A stretch of DNA of 64,000 nucleotides from Maniola hyperantus (lineage: Eukaryota; Arthropoda; Insecta; Lepidoptera; Nymphalidae). The notes below the pieces were generated by a model. It did not search any database. It had not been told where the DNA came from and worked only from the letters and a program-made list of their open reading frames with translations. Every line of letters begins with the position of its first letter. Positions within the stretch are counted from its first letter, which is position 1. The DNA is taken from positions 4,699,852 to 4,763,851 of the forward strand of contig NC_048545.1 in NCBI RefSeq assembly GCF_902806685.2. Reading direction: 5' to 3'. Shown one piece after another: positions 20,640-32,448 of this stretch. A program made the position numbers and the translations under genes.

Positions 20640-20935
20640 TCAAATCAGAAATGAGGAGATTTATAGGAGAACCAGTGTAAGATATAGCTCAGCGGGTTGT
20701 AAAGCTGAAGTGGCAATGGGCAGGTGACATAGTTCGAAATATCAACAGACGTTGCCCGTTGGGTCCCCAACGTGCTAGAATGGTGACCTCACACCGGAAA
20801 GCACAGCGTTGGAAGACCCCCCAATAAGCGGACAGACGACATCAATAACGAGTCGCAGGGAACCGTAGAATTTAGGCGGCGCGGCGCAAGACCGTGGCGT
20901 GTCGAAGGTCGAGACCTATGTCCAGAAGTATGTAC
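20640..20935 (+). mobile_element. RTE-type LINE tail, degenerate
   Basis: Aligns by eye along 18445-18735 ('CGTGATCAAATCAGAAATGA', 'AAGCTGAAGTGGCAATGGGC', 'GTCGCAGGGA') but has several indels, so no frame stays open. Dead copy. Confidence 0.75.
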
Positions 20936-20949
20936 CTACCTACCTAACT

Positions 20950-21924
20950 ATCGAGGTACTAGGTGGGACTGTACTGGAAAATTGTGCGTTATGAGGAAAC
21001 TGACGATTCGTTATGAACATTCCAATTCCCATGAAAATTATTTTTTTATTTTTTGTTACATACTGTTAAACGTGCTCGATGACCTAAGTATTAGGTAGGT
21101 AATAACTAATACCTAGCCAATACTCACAACTCAGAGTAAGTATAATAGTAAAGTTTTCTGCTTGTCCTTTTATAGCTAAGAAATACCGCCTCCTAAATCG
21201 CTGACTTTCATGAATAATGATCACTTGGAATTGCTATTCCACCAAATAATCTTCAATCTATCCTAACTTAAAAATTATCCCATAGCCAATCTTTTAAATG
21301 AATCCATTTTTAGGCAAATTTCGCAGGCACATTGAGGACTACGCAAGTCGTGATCTAGGCTCTAAAATAGAGACCCTACTGGATTTTTTGAAATACCAAA
21401 TTCCACGCGGATAAAGTAGCGGGCAGACAGTCATTAGTACTTACCTACTTATGAAATACTTAGTTACAACTATATTTTTTTTAAATAATATCTGTCCCGG
21501 CTGTACCTACTTAGAATGGAAATCACTCACGGTAACATATTTTTAAACGCTAATTTTTTTTTTTGTTATATAAGTTAATAAAAGATGTTAATGGGGCTTG
21601 GCTATGAACGTAACATATCATGTGACTAGTGATATTATAATTTCAATTTATGGAAAGAAGCTCGTGTGTAGGCAGAATTCCAGAGCCTAGCCGCTTTCTC
21701 CGTCGGTTTACCTAATAATGGGCATCTCAACTGTTTATTATTTCGATTATGTATAATTTCCATATTGATAAAAATTTCGACAGTGAATATACACATGTAT
21801 AAATAAATAGGCATAAATTAATATCGTACTCTTAACGAGTTAGGTATATGAAAGGCAGTATAAATAAATAGTTAATTAATTAAATAGATAACTTATATTT
21901 TTAACTTTGACTCTACGCCTATTA
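20950..21924. other. intergenic, no gene seen
   Basis: AT-rich. The only recognised piece is a type A 3' fragment at about 21365-21440 (ATTCCACGCGGATAAAGTAG). Confidence 0.4.
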
Positions 21925-22408
21925 GGCACGGACTCCACCAGAGCGGCGATGTGCGGAGATGTCTGAAGCAGAGATGAAGGGATGTTTTTCAGCAAGCGGG
22001 TATCCACCAAAGCTGTGCGGAGATGCGTACTGGCTAGACTGGAGCGGAGATGTGTGCTGGCTAGAGCGGAGATGTCTGCTGGCTAGAGCGAAACTGAGCT
22101 GCGTGCGACGAGCGTTGGGTGTCGAGTGCCAGCGATGCCGCTCACTGCACGCAGCTCACATCTCTTCTCACCTGCGCTACGCGCAGTCGCCAGCTTGTGA
22201 GGGACAGCTCAAATCTCCGTTTTGTACCGCCGCCCAGCTCAGGAACAACTTACATCTCCGCATCAATCGTGCCATACAAATATGATACATCTCCGCTCAG
22301 TGGTATAAGCAGAGCGGAGACGAGATGCCGAATAACGAAATTTTATTGGTTGTTTAAATCACATCTCCTCTCCTCTCGTCTCGTCTCCGATCTGGTGGAG
22401 TCCGGGCC
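21925..22408. mobile_element. 484-bp TIR element with TTA target duplication
   Basis: The ends are inverted copies around GGACTCCACCAGA, matching at 20 of 22 outer bases, flanked by TTA (21922-21924, 22409-22411). TTA duplication suggests a PIF/Harbinger-related MITE. The inside is built of repeated GCGGAGATG and CTGGCTAGAGCGG words (about 22020-22095) with an inverted CATCTCCG counterpart on the right. Open frames of 101-108 codons inside are by-products of these repeats. Confidence 0.8.
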
Positions 22409-22411
22409 TTA

Positions 22412-23060
22412 CACGGGTCACTAGTTGGTATCTTGCCAGAACGGTCATTAGTGATAGACCTGCAATCGGTTTATATTAATGTTCGTATAGGTGCTGTCAT
22501 TTCGTCAAAATTCCTTCTAAGTATTATAGGCTACTTCCAAATTATTAATAGTTATGCAGGCACTTGTGTTTTGTATAACAAAATAATGATTTATTTTTAG
22601 TAAGCAGGTATATATTATTTATTTACCTACATTAAAAGCTTTAACTTTAAAAAAGCTTTTTTACTTTTATGTTATTTTAAACTAAGATGAATGATGACAT
22701 AGGTAGGCACATATTTTAAAATTATATCAAACCCGAGGCCAATTATATTATTTACGATACAAATACTTTCACCAGTGCGCCAGGGGTACTCAGTCAAATA
22801 TAATTAATAGGTAAGTAGGTATATTAAATTCCAATTTCCAGCAAGTCACATATCAGTTGGAATTGAAATTGATAACTTGACAAGGCGTGAACTGATTCAA
22901 AGCACCTTATATTCGTGCGATAGGCTTCGAAGGCGTGATCGATTACCTACTCAAGACAATGATTACAAGACAACGCAATGATTGCAAAGGCTTGCGGTAA
23001 ACACCTAGATCTCCTGTCCTAGATGCTTTATTGTAAGTTGAGACTCTTAATACATTTTGA
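22412..23060. other. intergenic, no gene seen
   Basis: AT-rich sequence without recognised exon, repeat core or RNA gene. Confidence 0.4.
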
Positions 23061-23277
23061 CACAAAGGAAAAGGTGACTGACTGACTGACTGACTGACTG
23101 ATCTATCAACGCACAGCTCAAACTACTGGATTGATTGGGCTGAAACGCATGCAGATAGCTGTTATGACATAGGCATCCGCTAAGAAAGGATTTTTGAAAA
23201 CCAGCCCTTAAGGGGGTGAAATAGGGGTTTGAAGTTTGTGTAGTCCACGCGGACGAAGTCGCGAGCATAAGTTAGTC
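23061..23277 (+). repeat. dispersed repeat type B, first of a tandem pair
   Basis: Begins AAAGGAAAAGGTGACTGACTG with a (GACT)n run (23074-23101), includes 'GATCTATCAACGCACAGCTC' and 'TAAGGGGGTGAAATAGGGG', and ends 'CGCGGACGAAGTCGCGAGC' plus GTTAGT. Confidence 0.75.
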
Positions 23278-23499
23278 TTATATAAGAGGAAAGCTGACTG
23301 ACTAGTGACCGACTGACTGATCTATCAACGCGCAGCTCCAACTACTGGACGGATCAGGCTGAAATTTGGCTTGGAGATAGTTATTATGATGTAGACATCA
23401 GCTTAGAAAGAGTTTTTGAAAGTTCAACCCCTAAAGGGGTAAAAAAGGGGTTTTAAATTTGTGTAGTCTACGCGGACGAAGTCGCGTGCATAAGCTAGT
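23278..23499 (+). repeat. dispersed repeat type B, second of a tandem pair
   Basis: Follows the first copy directly in the same orientation, with the same landmarks and end (GACGAAGTCGCGTGCATAAG then CTAGT). The two copies differ at many positions, so the pair reflects insertion at or beside an older copy rather than a recent duplication. Confidence 0.75.
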
Positions 23500-24740
23500 C
23501 CTGCTATATAATCGGTGTTCAGTACCGATGTCATTGAATACATTCAACTACAGTTCCTTCCTAGTTGTTTTTTTTTTTCGCCGTGATTTGGCATGATAAT
23601 ATGCTTGGACCGTATCGGATATTACTTATTGTTTTTATTACAGCATGTCTTCCTTGTCAACACCCCCTTTTTACAGAAAAATAATATATTTACTGAGGTA
23701 AAATGATTTTTTTAATGTGGCTGCGCATAGAAATATAGAGAAAACAAGATAGAAAGCTTAAAGTTAGCATGTTGCAAACGGCTATTGCTTACAGCGACCC
23801 CCCAGGCGCCCTATAGAAGGTACATACCTACGTACTATCAGCACACGTGTACGTTAAGACCCCATAGTGTTTTAACCTGCTTCGTGACCTGTTCACAAAA
23901 TAAAGAGATTGTATCTGTTATAATTATTATGGACTCAGTTATGGCTTGGCACACTGCACGATAAAAGTTACATAGTTTTTACGAGCCAATCTCATAATCA
24001 TTGTGAGTCCTGCCGCAGGCTGCTATGCTATTATATAAAAAAAAGAAATTGACTGACTAATGTACAAGATCAAGATTCACGAAGCAGCTCAAACCGCTTG
24101 GTTTAGAAACTTGAGTTTTTGCATGTAGCCCTACTCGCTATAACGTGTAGTCAAGAGTTTGTTTTTTTGAAAAATTCCTACCGGTAAAAAGCTAGTGTAT
24201 ATATGGATTCCTAATAAGATAGGTACAGTAAATCATAAATCACGAAACTTTCGCCAAAAAATAAGAGATAAACCTAATAACTAATCATCAGCAACAATAA
24301 TAGTTAATATCTTGTGCGATCACATTATATTAATTAAAGCCCCTGGCTGGGCGGCGCGGGCGGAGTAAACTTTAAACTTAACGGTCTGCTGATAATTTGG
24401 CCGGTTTGTGAATTGTATGGGAATCGGACCAATCCGATCATAATATTTGAATCTGCGAACTTTTTAATAATCGACTTACTAAGCTATCGGCTAATCAAAA
24501 AGTTTGTTCTATACATTAAATTAGAACTAGCGCGCACCACGGTGCAGCGAGGTGCGGTGCGTTTTAAAATCCGTTAAATCTATCAAAACCCGGTACGAGT
24601 AAGAGTAAAGACACTAGCTCGGACTTAAGTTTTAGCTAAAAAGAGACAGATTTATGCCAGAAATGTAACGCTGCCTCGTTTTAACAATGCAATTTCTGAA
24701 ATCTAAGTAAAGTCAAAGTGCGCTCTATAAATCTCAACCT
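23500..24740. other. intergenic, no gene seen
   Basis: No exon or named repeat recognised. A small GC-rich island at 24340-24365 (TGGCTGGGCGGCGCGGGCGG) has no open frame of note. Confidence 0.4.
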
Positions 24741-24745
24741 TAGAC

Positions 24746-24948
24746 CCATTACGCACGGTCGACTAGTTGCCTGGCAACTCGGTCGACGGCGACCGTTAGA
24801 ATCTGTGATTTGTATGGAAGTCCCCGGGTTTATACGCACGGAGTCGTTGCAACTCCCTGCGTATAGATTCGGCGACTTCCATATAAATTACAGATTCTTG
24901 AGTTGCCCGTCGACTGAGTTGCTGGGCAACTGTCGACCGTGCATTAAG
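24746..24948. mobile_element. 203-bp fold-back element
   Basis: Two arms of about 75 bp (24746-24821 and 24875-24948) pair along most of their length: CACGGTCGACTAGTTGCC near the left, and GGGCAACTGTCGACCGTG near the right. A second small inverted pair (CGCACGGAGT / ACTCCCTGCG) sits in the spacer. The 107-codon open frame over it is incidental. A TTA lies close to each end (24740-24742 and 24944-24946), but the target duplication is not certain. Confidence 0.7.
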
Positions 24949-25252
24949 AGCCAAGAGGATAAAATCTCTTGCGCGGTAGGTATCAAACCTGCGTGTGCTG
25001 GCAAATTGTGTAAGCCAGCCCTAAGTTTTATAACTAATTGATACCCATGCTTTTGAATTACAAAACAGTTATAAAGTGACGCCCATCAGCTGACTAGTTC
25101 ACCTTTGAATCACTTTGGCCAACTTGTCAAAGGATTTATCGCTTGACATTATAAAGGTGCGCTTACACGGGTAATTTTTTAAGCAATTATTGCATGGCAA
25201 CACGTATAGATTCATCTTCTTTTATACCGTTTTAAACTCGATAATAAAAGCA

Positions 25253-25592
25253 CTACAAGCCGCTGCCAGTGAAACCTCGTCAATTGCCAGCGACTACTAG
25301 TCTAAATATAAAAAAGGAAAAGCTGACTGACTGAGTGATCTATCAAGGTACAGTTCAAACTACTAGGCGGATTGGGCTATAAAATTTGAAAAAAATTACG
25401 GAAACGTTTAAGTGCGGAAACCAGCCCAGAGCGAAGTGTGGGCTAAAATTTGGCATATAGATAGTTATTATGACGTAGATTAGACATGCACTAAGAAAGG
25501 ATTTTTGAAAATTCAATCCCTGAGGGGGTAAAATAGGGGTTTGAAATTTGTGTAGGTAGTCCACGCGGATGAAGTCGCTGGGTTAAGCTAGC
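25253..25592 (+). repeat. dispersed repeat type B, nested
   Basis: Includes the 50-bp outer segment CACTACAAGCCGCTGCCAGT...GACTACTAGT shared (inverted) with 9715-9767, then AAAAGCTGACTGACTGAGTG and the usual type B end GCGGATGAAGTCGCTGGGTT. It carries an extra segment at about 25380-25440 (AAAAAAATTACGG to GAAGTGTGGGC) absent from other copies. Confidence 0.7.
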
Positions 25593-25633
25593 TATTCTAT
25601 ATCGATCCATGTCCCGCTACTGCGTGATTATTA

Positions 25634-25818
25634 AATAGAGGGTCTTCCAAAATACGTAAAATCCACGTCCTTTGTTAAATTATCGATTAAACTAGAAAAG
25701 TGCGTCATTATGATGTGACGTTACATTCCAGTATTGCATAGAATATCGCATACTAAGTGCATGTTTTGACGTTTGAAAAAACATTACTGATTTGACAAGT
25801 TGTCAAATACCGTATTGA
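25634..25818 (-). repeat. dispersed repeat shared with 33450-33655
   Basis: 'GTCTTCCAAAATACGTAAAATCC'-type end, 'TTATCGATTAAACTAGAAAAG', 'TTTTGACGTTTGAAAAAACA' and 'GACAAGTTGTCAAATACCG' correspond, inverted, to the copy at 33450-33655 over about 185 bp. Confidence 0.75.
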
Positions 25819-25859
25819 GTAATTAACCGTGTAAGCGCACCCTTAGAACAAGTTCATTA

Positions 25860-26540
25860 TTAACCTAAATCATATACCTACTCACTTACTTGATACACTT
25901 GAATATTATATATTCATCATAGATCATTGGTGTGTTAATTGAGATTTTTATTTGCAAGATTTGTGTAACCACTCTTATTAGGACACTTTCATTAATGCTC
26001 TGATTAAGTAATTACTCAATCCAATTACGGTATTTTAGGCAGGTTTAGGTAATTTACGATCAAACTTTTGCGCAAATCTAGTTTTTATGTAAGAGTAGAT
26101 ACTTAGCATAAAATACAATTTAATTGCGAACTTATTTTAATGGATGTACCTACTAATATTTTATTTATGAGAGTGTAATAAATAAAACCAGTCAAGTGCG
26201 TGTCGGGTCACGCACAGGTGTAGGGTTCTGTAACTGCCGTCACAATGCTAGTAATTTTCAATGAAGTTTATACGACTCCAAGTGGTAGGTACATTTTATA
26301 AGTTAATCACTTTTATTCGTTAACTTGAAAAGAAAACGACAACTGTGTAACAACGACGATTGTGTGACAATTTTCCTTTTAACTTCGTTATATGGAGTGG
26401 GAACTGTAAAAAACACTTAAGATTCTAACAAAAATGAGTACTTTAAAGCAGGTATTTAGCAAAAGGATCCCTGAATCGAAAGGTTTTCACATCACTCCAT
26501 ATCGTGATATAGACGAAAAAAAATTCGTCCACTTTACGAG
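25860..26540. other. intergenic, no gene seen
   Basis: A diverged type C start (CAAGTGCGTGTCGGGTCACG, near 26190) is the only recognised piece. Confidence 0.4.
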
Positions 26541-26856
26541 CAGTGTGTGGTAGCCTAGTGGTTAGGACGTCCGCCTTCCAATAGGAGGTCGGCGGTTCGA
26601 TCCCGGGCACACACCTCTAACTTTTCGGAGTTATGTGCGTTTTAAAGTAATTAAAATATCACTTGCTTTAACGGTGAAGGAAAACATCGTGAGGAAACCC
26701 GCATGCCTGAGAGTTCTCCATAATGTTCTCAAAGGTGTGTGAAGTCTGCCAATCCGCACTTGGCCAGCGTGGTAGACTATGGCCAAACCCTTCTCACTCT
26801 GAGAGAAGACCCGTGCTCTGTAGTGAGCCGGTGATGGTTGATCATGATGATGAATA
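26541..26856 (+). mobile_element. tRNA-derived SINE (family 1), full length
   Basis: The head GTGGTAGCCTAGTGGTTAGG fits a pol III box A, and GGCGGTTCGATCCCGGGC fits box B. The tRNA-like part is followed by a body 'AAAACATCGTGAGGAAACCC', 'CTTCTCACTCTGAGAGAAG' and a (GAT)n tail. It is the reference copy for five fragments in the window. A functional tRNA is unlikely because the body is continuous. Confidence 0.85.
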
Positions 26857-28087
26857 TGTATATTCATGCGAAATACAGCTTTATACTAGAAAGCTAGCTA
26901 GCTAGCTAAGTACTAAGCCGCGGACGGACAGACGGATAGACGGATAGATAGACGGACTTGGCGAAACTATCCTAAGGGTTCCTTGTTTACTACTGAACCC
27001 TAAAACGACAGTTAATTCCTGGTTGTCAAATTGATAAATTGAAGACCAGTATAACACGTAACCTCTCAGAACGGAAAGTACTTTAGTTAGAAAGGTACGA
27101 TCACGAGGAGCATTAATTTCACCCGACATATCCGTAGCGACTTCCTTTCACGTCATTTCACGTACGATATCATGATTCATGTGATATGTATGGCTTTAAA
27201 TAAGACTCTAATCTGACATAGGCCAGTTTAAATTACAGCGACTACTACGTTGATAAGCTTATGTAACTCTTAGGTGCCTAATTTTCTAACAGGAACTTAG
27301 GAACAATCAAAATGACTAGATAAAGGAAAAGTCCCGTTTTGTACTGGTTCAAAAATTGGTAACTGTCTATTTCAATAGCTTACAATATCTCTACATCACT
27401 CTAGCATTCGTCAATTTTGTGCATAATATAGAGCAATGTGACATGTGAATTTTTTTTAAAAAGAGCAGTGGTTTCGGAGATTACGCTCCACATATCAACC
27501 CACAAAACCGCTCTTTCTTTATAATATTAAGTTGGTACCTATATAATACACATTACAAAACTTTTGTTATTTATTTTGCTCTACTTTATCAATATCGTCA
27601 CAGTTTTTGCAATGTCAGAATTAAATGATAAGGTAGATATTTATTAGCGATACATAAACTTCAAAATATGACATGGCAAAAATAGTTGTAGTTTATTTTG
27701 AAACAACTTGACACAAAGGGTTACAGGCCAACCCAACATTGCCCAATCCCCAACAGATTAGGCTAAATCTATCTAGGTATCTAAAACGGGTAGGTACCTG
27801 CCTATTCGATCTTATCCGACGTCGGTGTAGAAGCAAATAAGTTATCATGTTCGTTATCTACACGTATACGGCGCTGGTTCGACCCTGGCCAGGTTTTAAC
27901 AGCAACGCTTATAAAGAAATCGTGCTGATTCTATCGATGTTTGGTACAAGAAAGACTGTTACTACACTGTAAATAAAACAAAAGAAAACATAAAATTGCG
28001 GCTATTGCACACACATCGATTTGGAATATCTAACATCATAGGTACCTTTGTTACGTAAAAAGTGTGTTTTATCAGTAACTATAATAT
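26857..28087. other. intergenic, no gene seen
   Basis: A short run of GGACGGATAGACGG units at 26925-26955 with a following GGTTCCTTG...ACCCTAAAAC looks like a type C 3' end. Otherwise nothing recognised. Confidence 0.4.
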
Positions 28088-28262
28088 ATGATGCCCGCGA
28101 CTTCGTCAGCGTGAATTAAAGTTTAAGAAAATCTCGTTTGAATTCTTTGAATTTCCAGGATAAAAAGTAGCCTATGTGCGTCCTGGCCCCCATTATGCAA
28201 GCTATCTAAGTTGTATCTTTCGTCGAAATTGGTTGAACGGATGGGCCGTGAAAAGAACACAA
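28088..28262 (-). repeat. Helitron-like dispersed repeat, type A
   Basis: GATGCCCGCGACTTCGTCAG, 'CCAGGATAAAAAGTAGCC', 'AACGGATGGGCCGTGAAAAG'. The far end is truncated. Confidence 0.7.
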
Positions 28263-30984
28263 TTAGAGTTTTATAGTAGCTATTTTTTATTTAAGTACCT
28301 AATTAATTTTAGTGTTTAATAGTAATTTAATTGAGCACTAAACAATAGACGTAATACTACTTTCATAATTCGTAACGTAATTACGTTAGTACGAATCCTT
28401 GTAATAAACGTGTTTGAGTTAAAGTCACTTTTGACCTGAAAATCCTTAATTGAATTGAATGCATGGGCTGGGCCACTAGCGAAACGTGGCTAATGTAGAA
28501 CTTACAAGCTCAATACACATTATTATGTTTTAATTTGCAACGGCCGCGCAGGCCTCCGAGAGCGCATTCCTTACATTTTCTAACACGTCCGTATTTGTAG
28601 CATCTAGACAAAAATTTAATGAATTTCAAGTCATAATATATTATCTGTACTCAGTTATTTTGTTCAATATTATTTCTCTCACACTCTGATTATTATCTGC
28701 CGATGAGATATCGTGGCATTATCTTCAGCTAACTAATTTGTGCCCTAAGTACATGGATTTTGATCAATCTACTACTTTATACTTATACTTACTCTAAGTA
28801 CTTTATTATTAGAGATACAAAATCTTCTCTAAATAAAATAAGGGAAAAGTTGACTTACTGACTTATCAACGCACAGCTTAAACTACTGGACGGATCAGTG
28901 GTCATACAGAGAGATATTAAGTACATAAAGGATCTGGCACAACGGACGGTCGAAGTGCACCCAGGTGGTGAGGGTGAAATTTGCTTACAATGGCGCGCGG
29001 TGCGGTTGTAAAAAAAGGAGGGTAGAATGAGGGAATGAGGTCTAAAAGCTCTTCAGAGCACTCCTCTACACTACTCGCCTATAAAATGTATAGGCGATAG
29101 AACACGTAATATTATATATTCGACAATATTATTCACTTTATCTCAATTTCATTCATGTTCATTTAATTTTTTTTAATCGAAAGTTTTTTCGTTAGAAAAT
29201 TGGTATTGCTGTTTTCTGAGTGTCTCCGATTTAGAGCTTTCTTCAAACAAACGAGGTACGAGTATACCTTATACTTAAGTGCAGTTACATATCACTAACT
29301 TATCAGCTTAGAGAAACCTGCTGCTCTAAGTAGATGATTGATTGGCATAAGATCCCATCTAGTGACGAGGACATCTGTCACTCGAAGTCTAAAGAATCAA
29401 AGCCGTAATCTGACGAGAAAGACCGCATTCGTACGCCCTAACCACGACTAAGGGCGCCTGTCCATTAAAGCGGATCGAAGACATCACATCATAATTCAAG
29501 CACCTTTTTATATTTTCTTACAAGTACCTAGGTACACGAACGAAGTGGTGCAGTGAGCGGGGAGATGCGCAGGAATAAAATTTTCTGGCGGGTATACCTA
29601 GATTGTTCGCCCATCCATATGCCGTGATGCCGTCTCCCGGTCCAATTCCCGGAATATCTTAACACGGCCTAATTTTAGACTTTACGTTTCTACGTCTACA
29701 CTTCGTTGGGGCTGATCTATCTTGATCAAAATCTAAGATAACTGTTTTCCTTACCTGCCTATATTGGGGCTATTAAATTTATAAAATTATATAGCACTTG
29801 ACCTTAGCAGAATGGATGTACACAACTCATAATAAGTATGGCTTTAATGCTAGTAAAATAATATTATGTAGGACATTGGAGCCTATCATTTTTATCAATA
29901 CCTAAAATATATGAATGCTCATAATTTTAACATAAAAATAGGTTTGATATAAAAAATAATTTATGTAGGTTTGTATGCGCAATGCGCATGACGGTGGACT
30001 GCAAAATATTGTTAATATTAGTATGCTTAAAAAACAACTTAACTACGGCCTGATGGTCGATTACCTCAATCATCTAAGTTTGAAAGAATTCGTTATATGG
30101 AGTCGATAGGTCTATACCTAATTATTAGCAGTAATTACTATAGTATTCAACCCCTAATAAGGGGGTAAAATAGGGGGTTGAAAGTGTAGTCTACGCGGAC
30201 GAAGTGTATAAATAATTATTTATTAAGTATTATATTATAATAAAGTAGGTAAAAATTAATTCGCATAAGTAGGTAGGTACTGCTACGAAAACCGAATAGG
30301 CAGATCGCAATGAAAGCCAAGTGAGCTAACCAGCAATTTAACGGTATCGATTTATTATACCGATTCTAATCGTGACCAGAGATGATTCGCTAATTTTGAT
30401 GTTACAGATTTATATTGCGCAAACGTTGCAACCGAAGCATGGCATAAAGTTAAACTAGATCACTCCCTTCTCTTCTGAACTTCACGACAGTAACTAAGAA
30501 TGTATAACTTACATGGTAAAGTCAAGGAACCTCAATATACTTACACGTTGAAACAGATATGTCACTCGCTAGTTGCTTCTAAGCTCCATATTAATACATA
30601 TGTATATTATTTTATAGGTTTGATATTGAATATCATGAAATCCTACGAGAATGTTTTTCTGTAACTCTACGTGTGCTCTACCTTATTTTATTCATGAATG
30701 ATAATAATTAATATGAATAATCTAAAATACCTATAAATATTAACCTAATCTACTTATTAGGTTAATATATAATTATATTATAATCTCCGCCTAAATGTAT
30801 AGCTTTTGCTGAAGACAGCATACGAATGTTATACTTATTTATTTTAGCAAATATATACTTGTGTACTGTAAAGTTTCTTAGAACTACATTTCCAGAGGAG
30901 ATCCATGGAAGAGCTAAACTCAAGCAAGAGCAATTAAGCTCTATTAATGACCTTAATTGCTTATTTCAAAATCGCAACAATAGA
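28263..30984. other. intergenic, no gene seen
   Basis: Only repeat scraps are recognised: a type B 5' scrap at about 28840-28895 and a type B 3' scrap at about 30140-30210 (AAGGGGGTAAAATAGGGGG). No exon supported. Confidence 0.4.
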
Positions 30985-31225
30985 TATATTTGTGTTATAA
31001 TAATCCTTCTTTCCACGCACGTGCAAACTGTGGAACCAACTCCCATCGGCGGTGTTCCCACTAGATTATAACATGGGGTTATTCAAGGGGCGGACCAACA
31101 AATTCCTAAAAGGCCGGCAACGCATCGGCGGCTCCTCTGGGGCTGCAAATGTTCATGGGCGGCGGTAATCACTTAACATCAGGTGACCCGCCTGCTCGCT
31201 TGCTCGCTATATCTATTAAAAAAAA
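30985..31225 (+). mobile_element. LINE 3' end with poly(A) tail
   Basis: 'CTCCCATCGGCGGTGTTCCC', 'CCTAAAAGGCCGGCAACGC', 'CATGGGCGGCGGTAATCAC' and 'TCAGGTGACCCGCCTGCTCG' followed by an A13 run at about 31218-31230 is a 3' tail I recognise from lepidopteran LINEs. The upstream frame (ending ...VEPTPIGGVPTRL) is its remnant. A minus-strand scrap is at 53420. Confidence 0.7.
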
Positions 31226-31387
31226 AAAAAATGGTAAGCTTGATTGAAAACAAAAATAAAGCTTATTTACTGGGCAGTTTATGTAACACAACATGTACCT
31301 ACATTAGTACGTAGGTATATGTATCGAAGTATGATATAATATGGCATTTGAAATTCGCGAATAGAATGCCACGGACTGGCATCTCTG

Positions 31388-31654
31388 CTAGAGCGGCCGG
31401 CCTTCGTAGTCACATGACTGCAGCTTCATGATCCACTTTTCATAACTCCCACCAACGAGGTTGCCCTTCATCAAGCGCTCTATCGCTTCGTAACATCTTT
31501 GCACATCTGTCTTACTGTAATGTGCTGCTATTAAGTGTTCGTAACGCCTAACACCATCTTACACATTCGGTTGATGTCTTAATGAATATCGAAATGCTTC
31601 TACCAAAAAGTGACAGAAAAGATGACTTGCAGATATGAGATTAGCTACCGATAA
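31388..31654 (-). pseudogene. broken reading frame of unknown origin
   Basis: The minus strand encodes 88 codons before a TAG at 31390, interrupted once by TAA (31561-31559) at a position where a single base change would give Glu. The frame looks protein-like: HFLVEAFRYSLRHQPNV before the stop codon, RRYEHLIAAHYSKTDVQRC and KGNLVGGSYEKWIMKLQSC after it. I recognise no family. It could be an old processed pseudogene, a domesticated or dead transposon segment, or chance. No convincing splice acceptor or poly(A) tract marks its limits. Confidence 0.3.
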
Positions 31655-31736
31655 ACAAAGTTATCATAAAACTCGAGATATGAAAAAGTGAAGACAAATC
31701 GTAAGCTTGTGTGTGTAGCAGATACTACCTATAGTC

Positions 31737-31868
31737 TGCGACAGGTCTAGATGGCAATCGGGGTATGAGGCGAGGGGACGCCCCGCACTCCCCACGTCAC
31801 CCGCACCGGGTTAGCGCGGGGGCTGTGCGGTTATCTCCCCGATTGCAATCTCACCCTGTCGCGTACCT
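31737..31868. mobile_element. GC-rich palindromic MITE, full copy
   Basis: GCGACAGGTCTAGATGGC on the left pairs with the right end CAATCTCACCCTGTCGC. The core reads GGGGACGCCCCGCAC and ACCGGGTTAGCGCGGGGG. Full length, about 132 bp. Confidence 0.75.
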
Positions 31869-31869
31869 A

Positions 31870-32448
31870 CTATAGCTGTTTGTTATTGACGCGTGGTTTA
31901 CACACCTTTTGACATCTTCCAGCTTGCTTCAAAAAATTCACCCCGTTACAATTGCCGATAAACTATAATAATCATAAGAATAATATTTTTAGTAGAAACA
32001 AAAAAATAAAGGTTTTGGCAATGCCACAAACTGTTTATGTTAACCATTTTATGAAATCTACCCCCGTGTTCATCAGTGGCGTTAATAACCGTTATATAAA
32101 CCCTTAATTTAGCATTGTAACATTCAGCACAACAATGTTTTAAATGTAGGCTCTTAATTATTGTCAAGGTTGAGTTAAGGCACATTCAATTGAACACATG
32201 TTGCTCAGTTGCTCTAAATTGCTCAACCGCGATTTGGAGATAACTATGACGAGAATCACTCTATCGACAACTTGGTGACAAGTAAATCACGCAACTGCAA
32301 AGCAAAAAGTAGTATGTCTGCTTTGAGTTCGTAGACACAAAGAAAGAATGCTGACAGGTTTATTGCTCAAATTTTCGGACATGTGATCTAAGGCGATCAT
32401 ACTTTTAACTACCTACACATCGTTACGATCTAACAACATACCTACTTA
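31870..32448. other. intergenic, no gene seen
   Basis: AT-rich with no recognised exon or repeat. The minus-strand open frame at 31946-32185 has no splice or coding support. Confidence 0.4.

Larger units (their letters stand above)
25153..25845. mobile_element. composite TIR element with two nested insertions
   Basis: Left AAAGGTGCGCTTACACGG and right CCGTGTAAGCGCACCCTT are inverted. Between them lie a type B repeat (25253-25592) and a block (25634-25818) shared in opposite orientation with 33450-33655. The outer ends therefore either mark an older MITE split by later insertions, or bound one large element made of these parts. Confidence 0.6.

Noticed and set aside
22119..22424. 101- and 108-codon frames
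   Set aside because: They lie within the TTA-flanked TIR element and are made of its internal subrepeats.
24718..25041. 107-codon plus-strand frame
   Set aside because: It crosses a 203-bp fold-back element, and the translation mirrors its inverted arms.
26541..26620. Possible functional tRNA gene
   Set aside because: Box A and box B are present, but the sequence runs on into a SINE body shared with several other copies, and no cloverleaf with a clear anticodon stem was evident.
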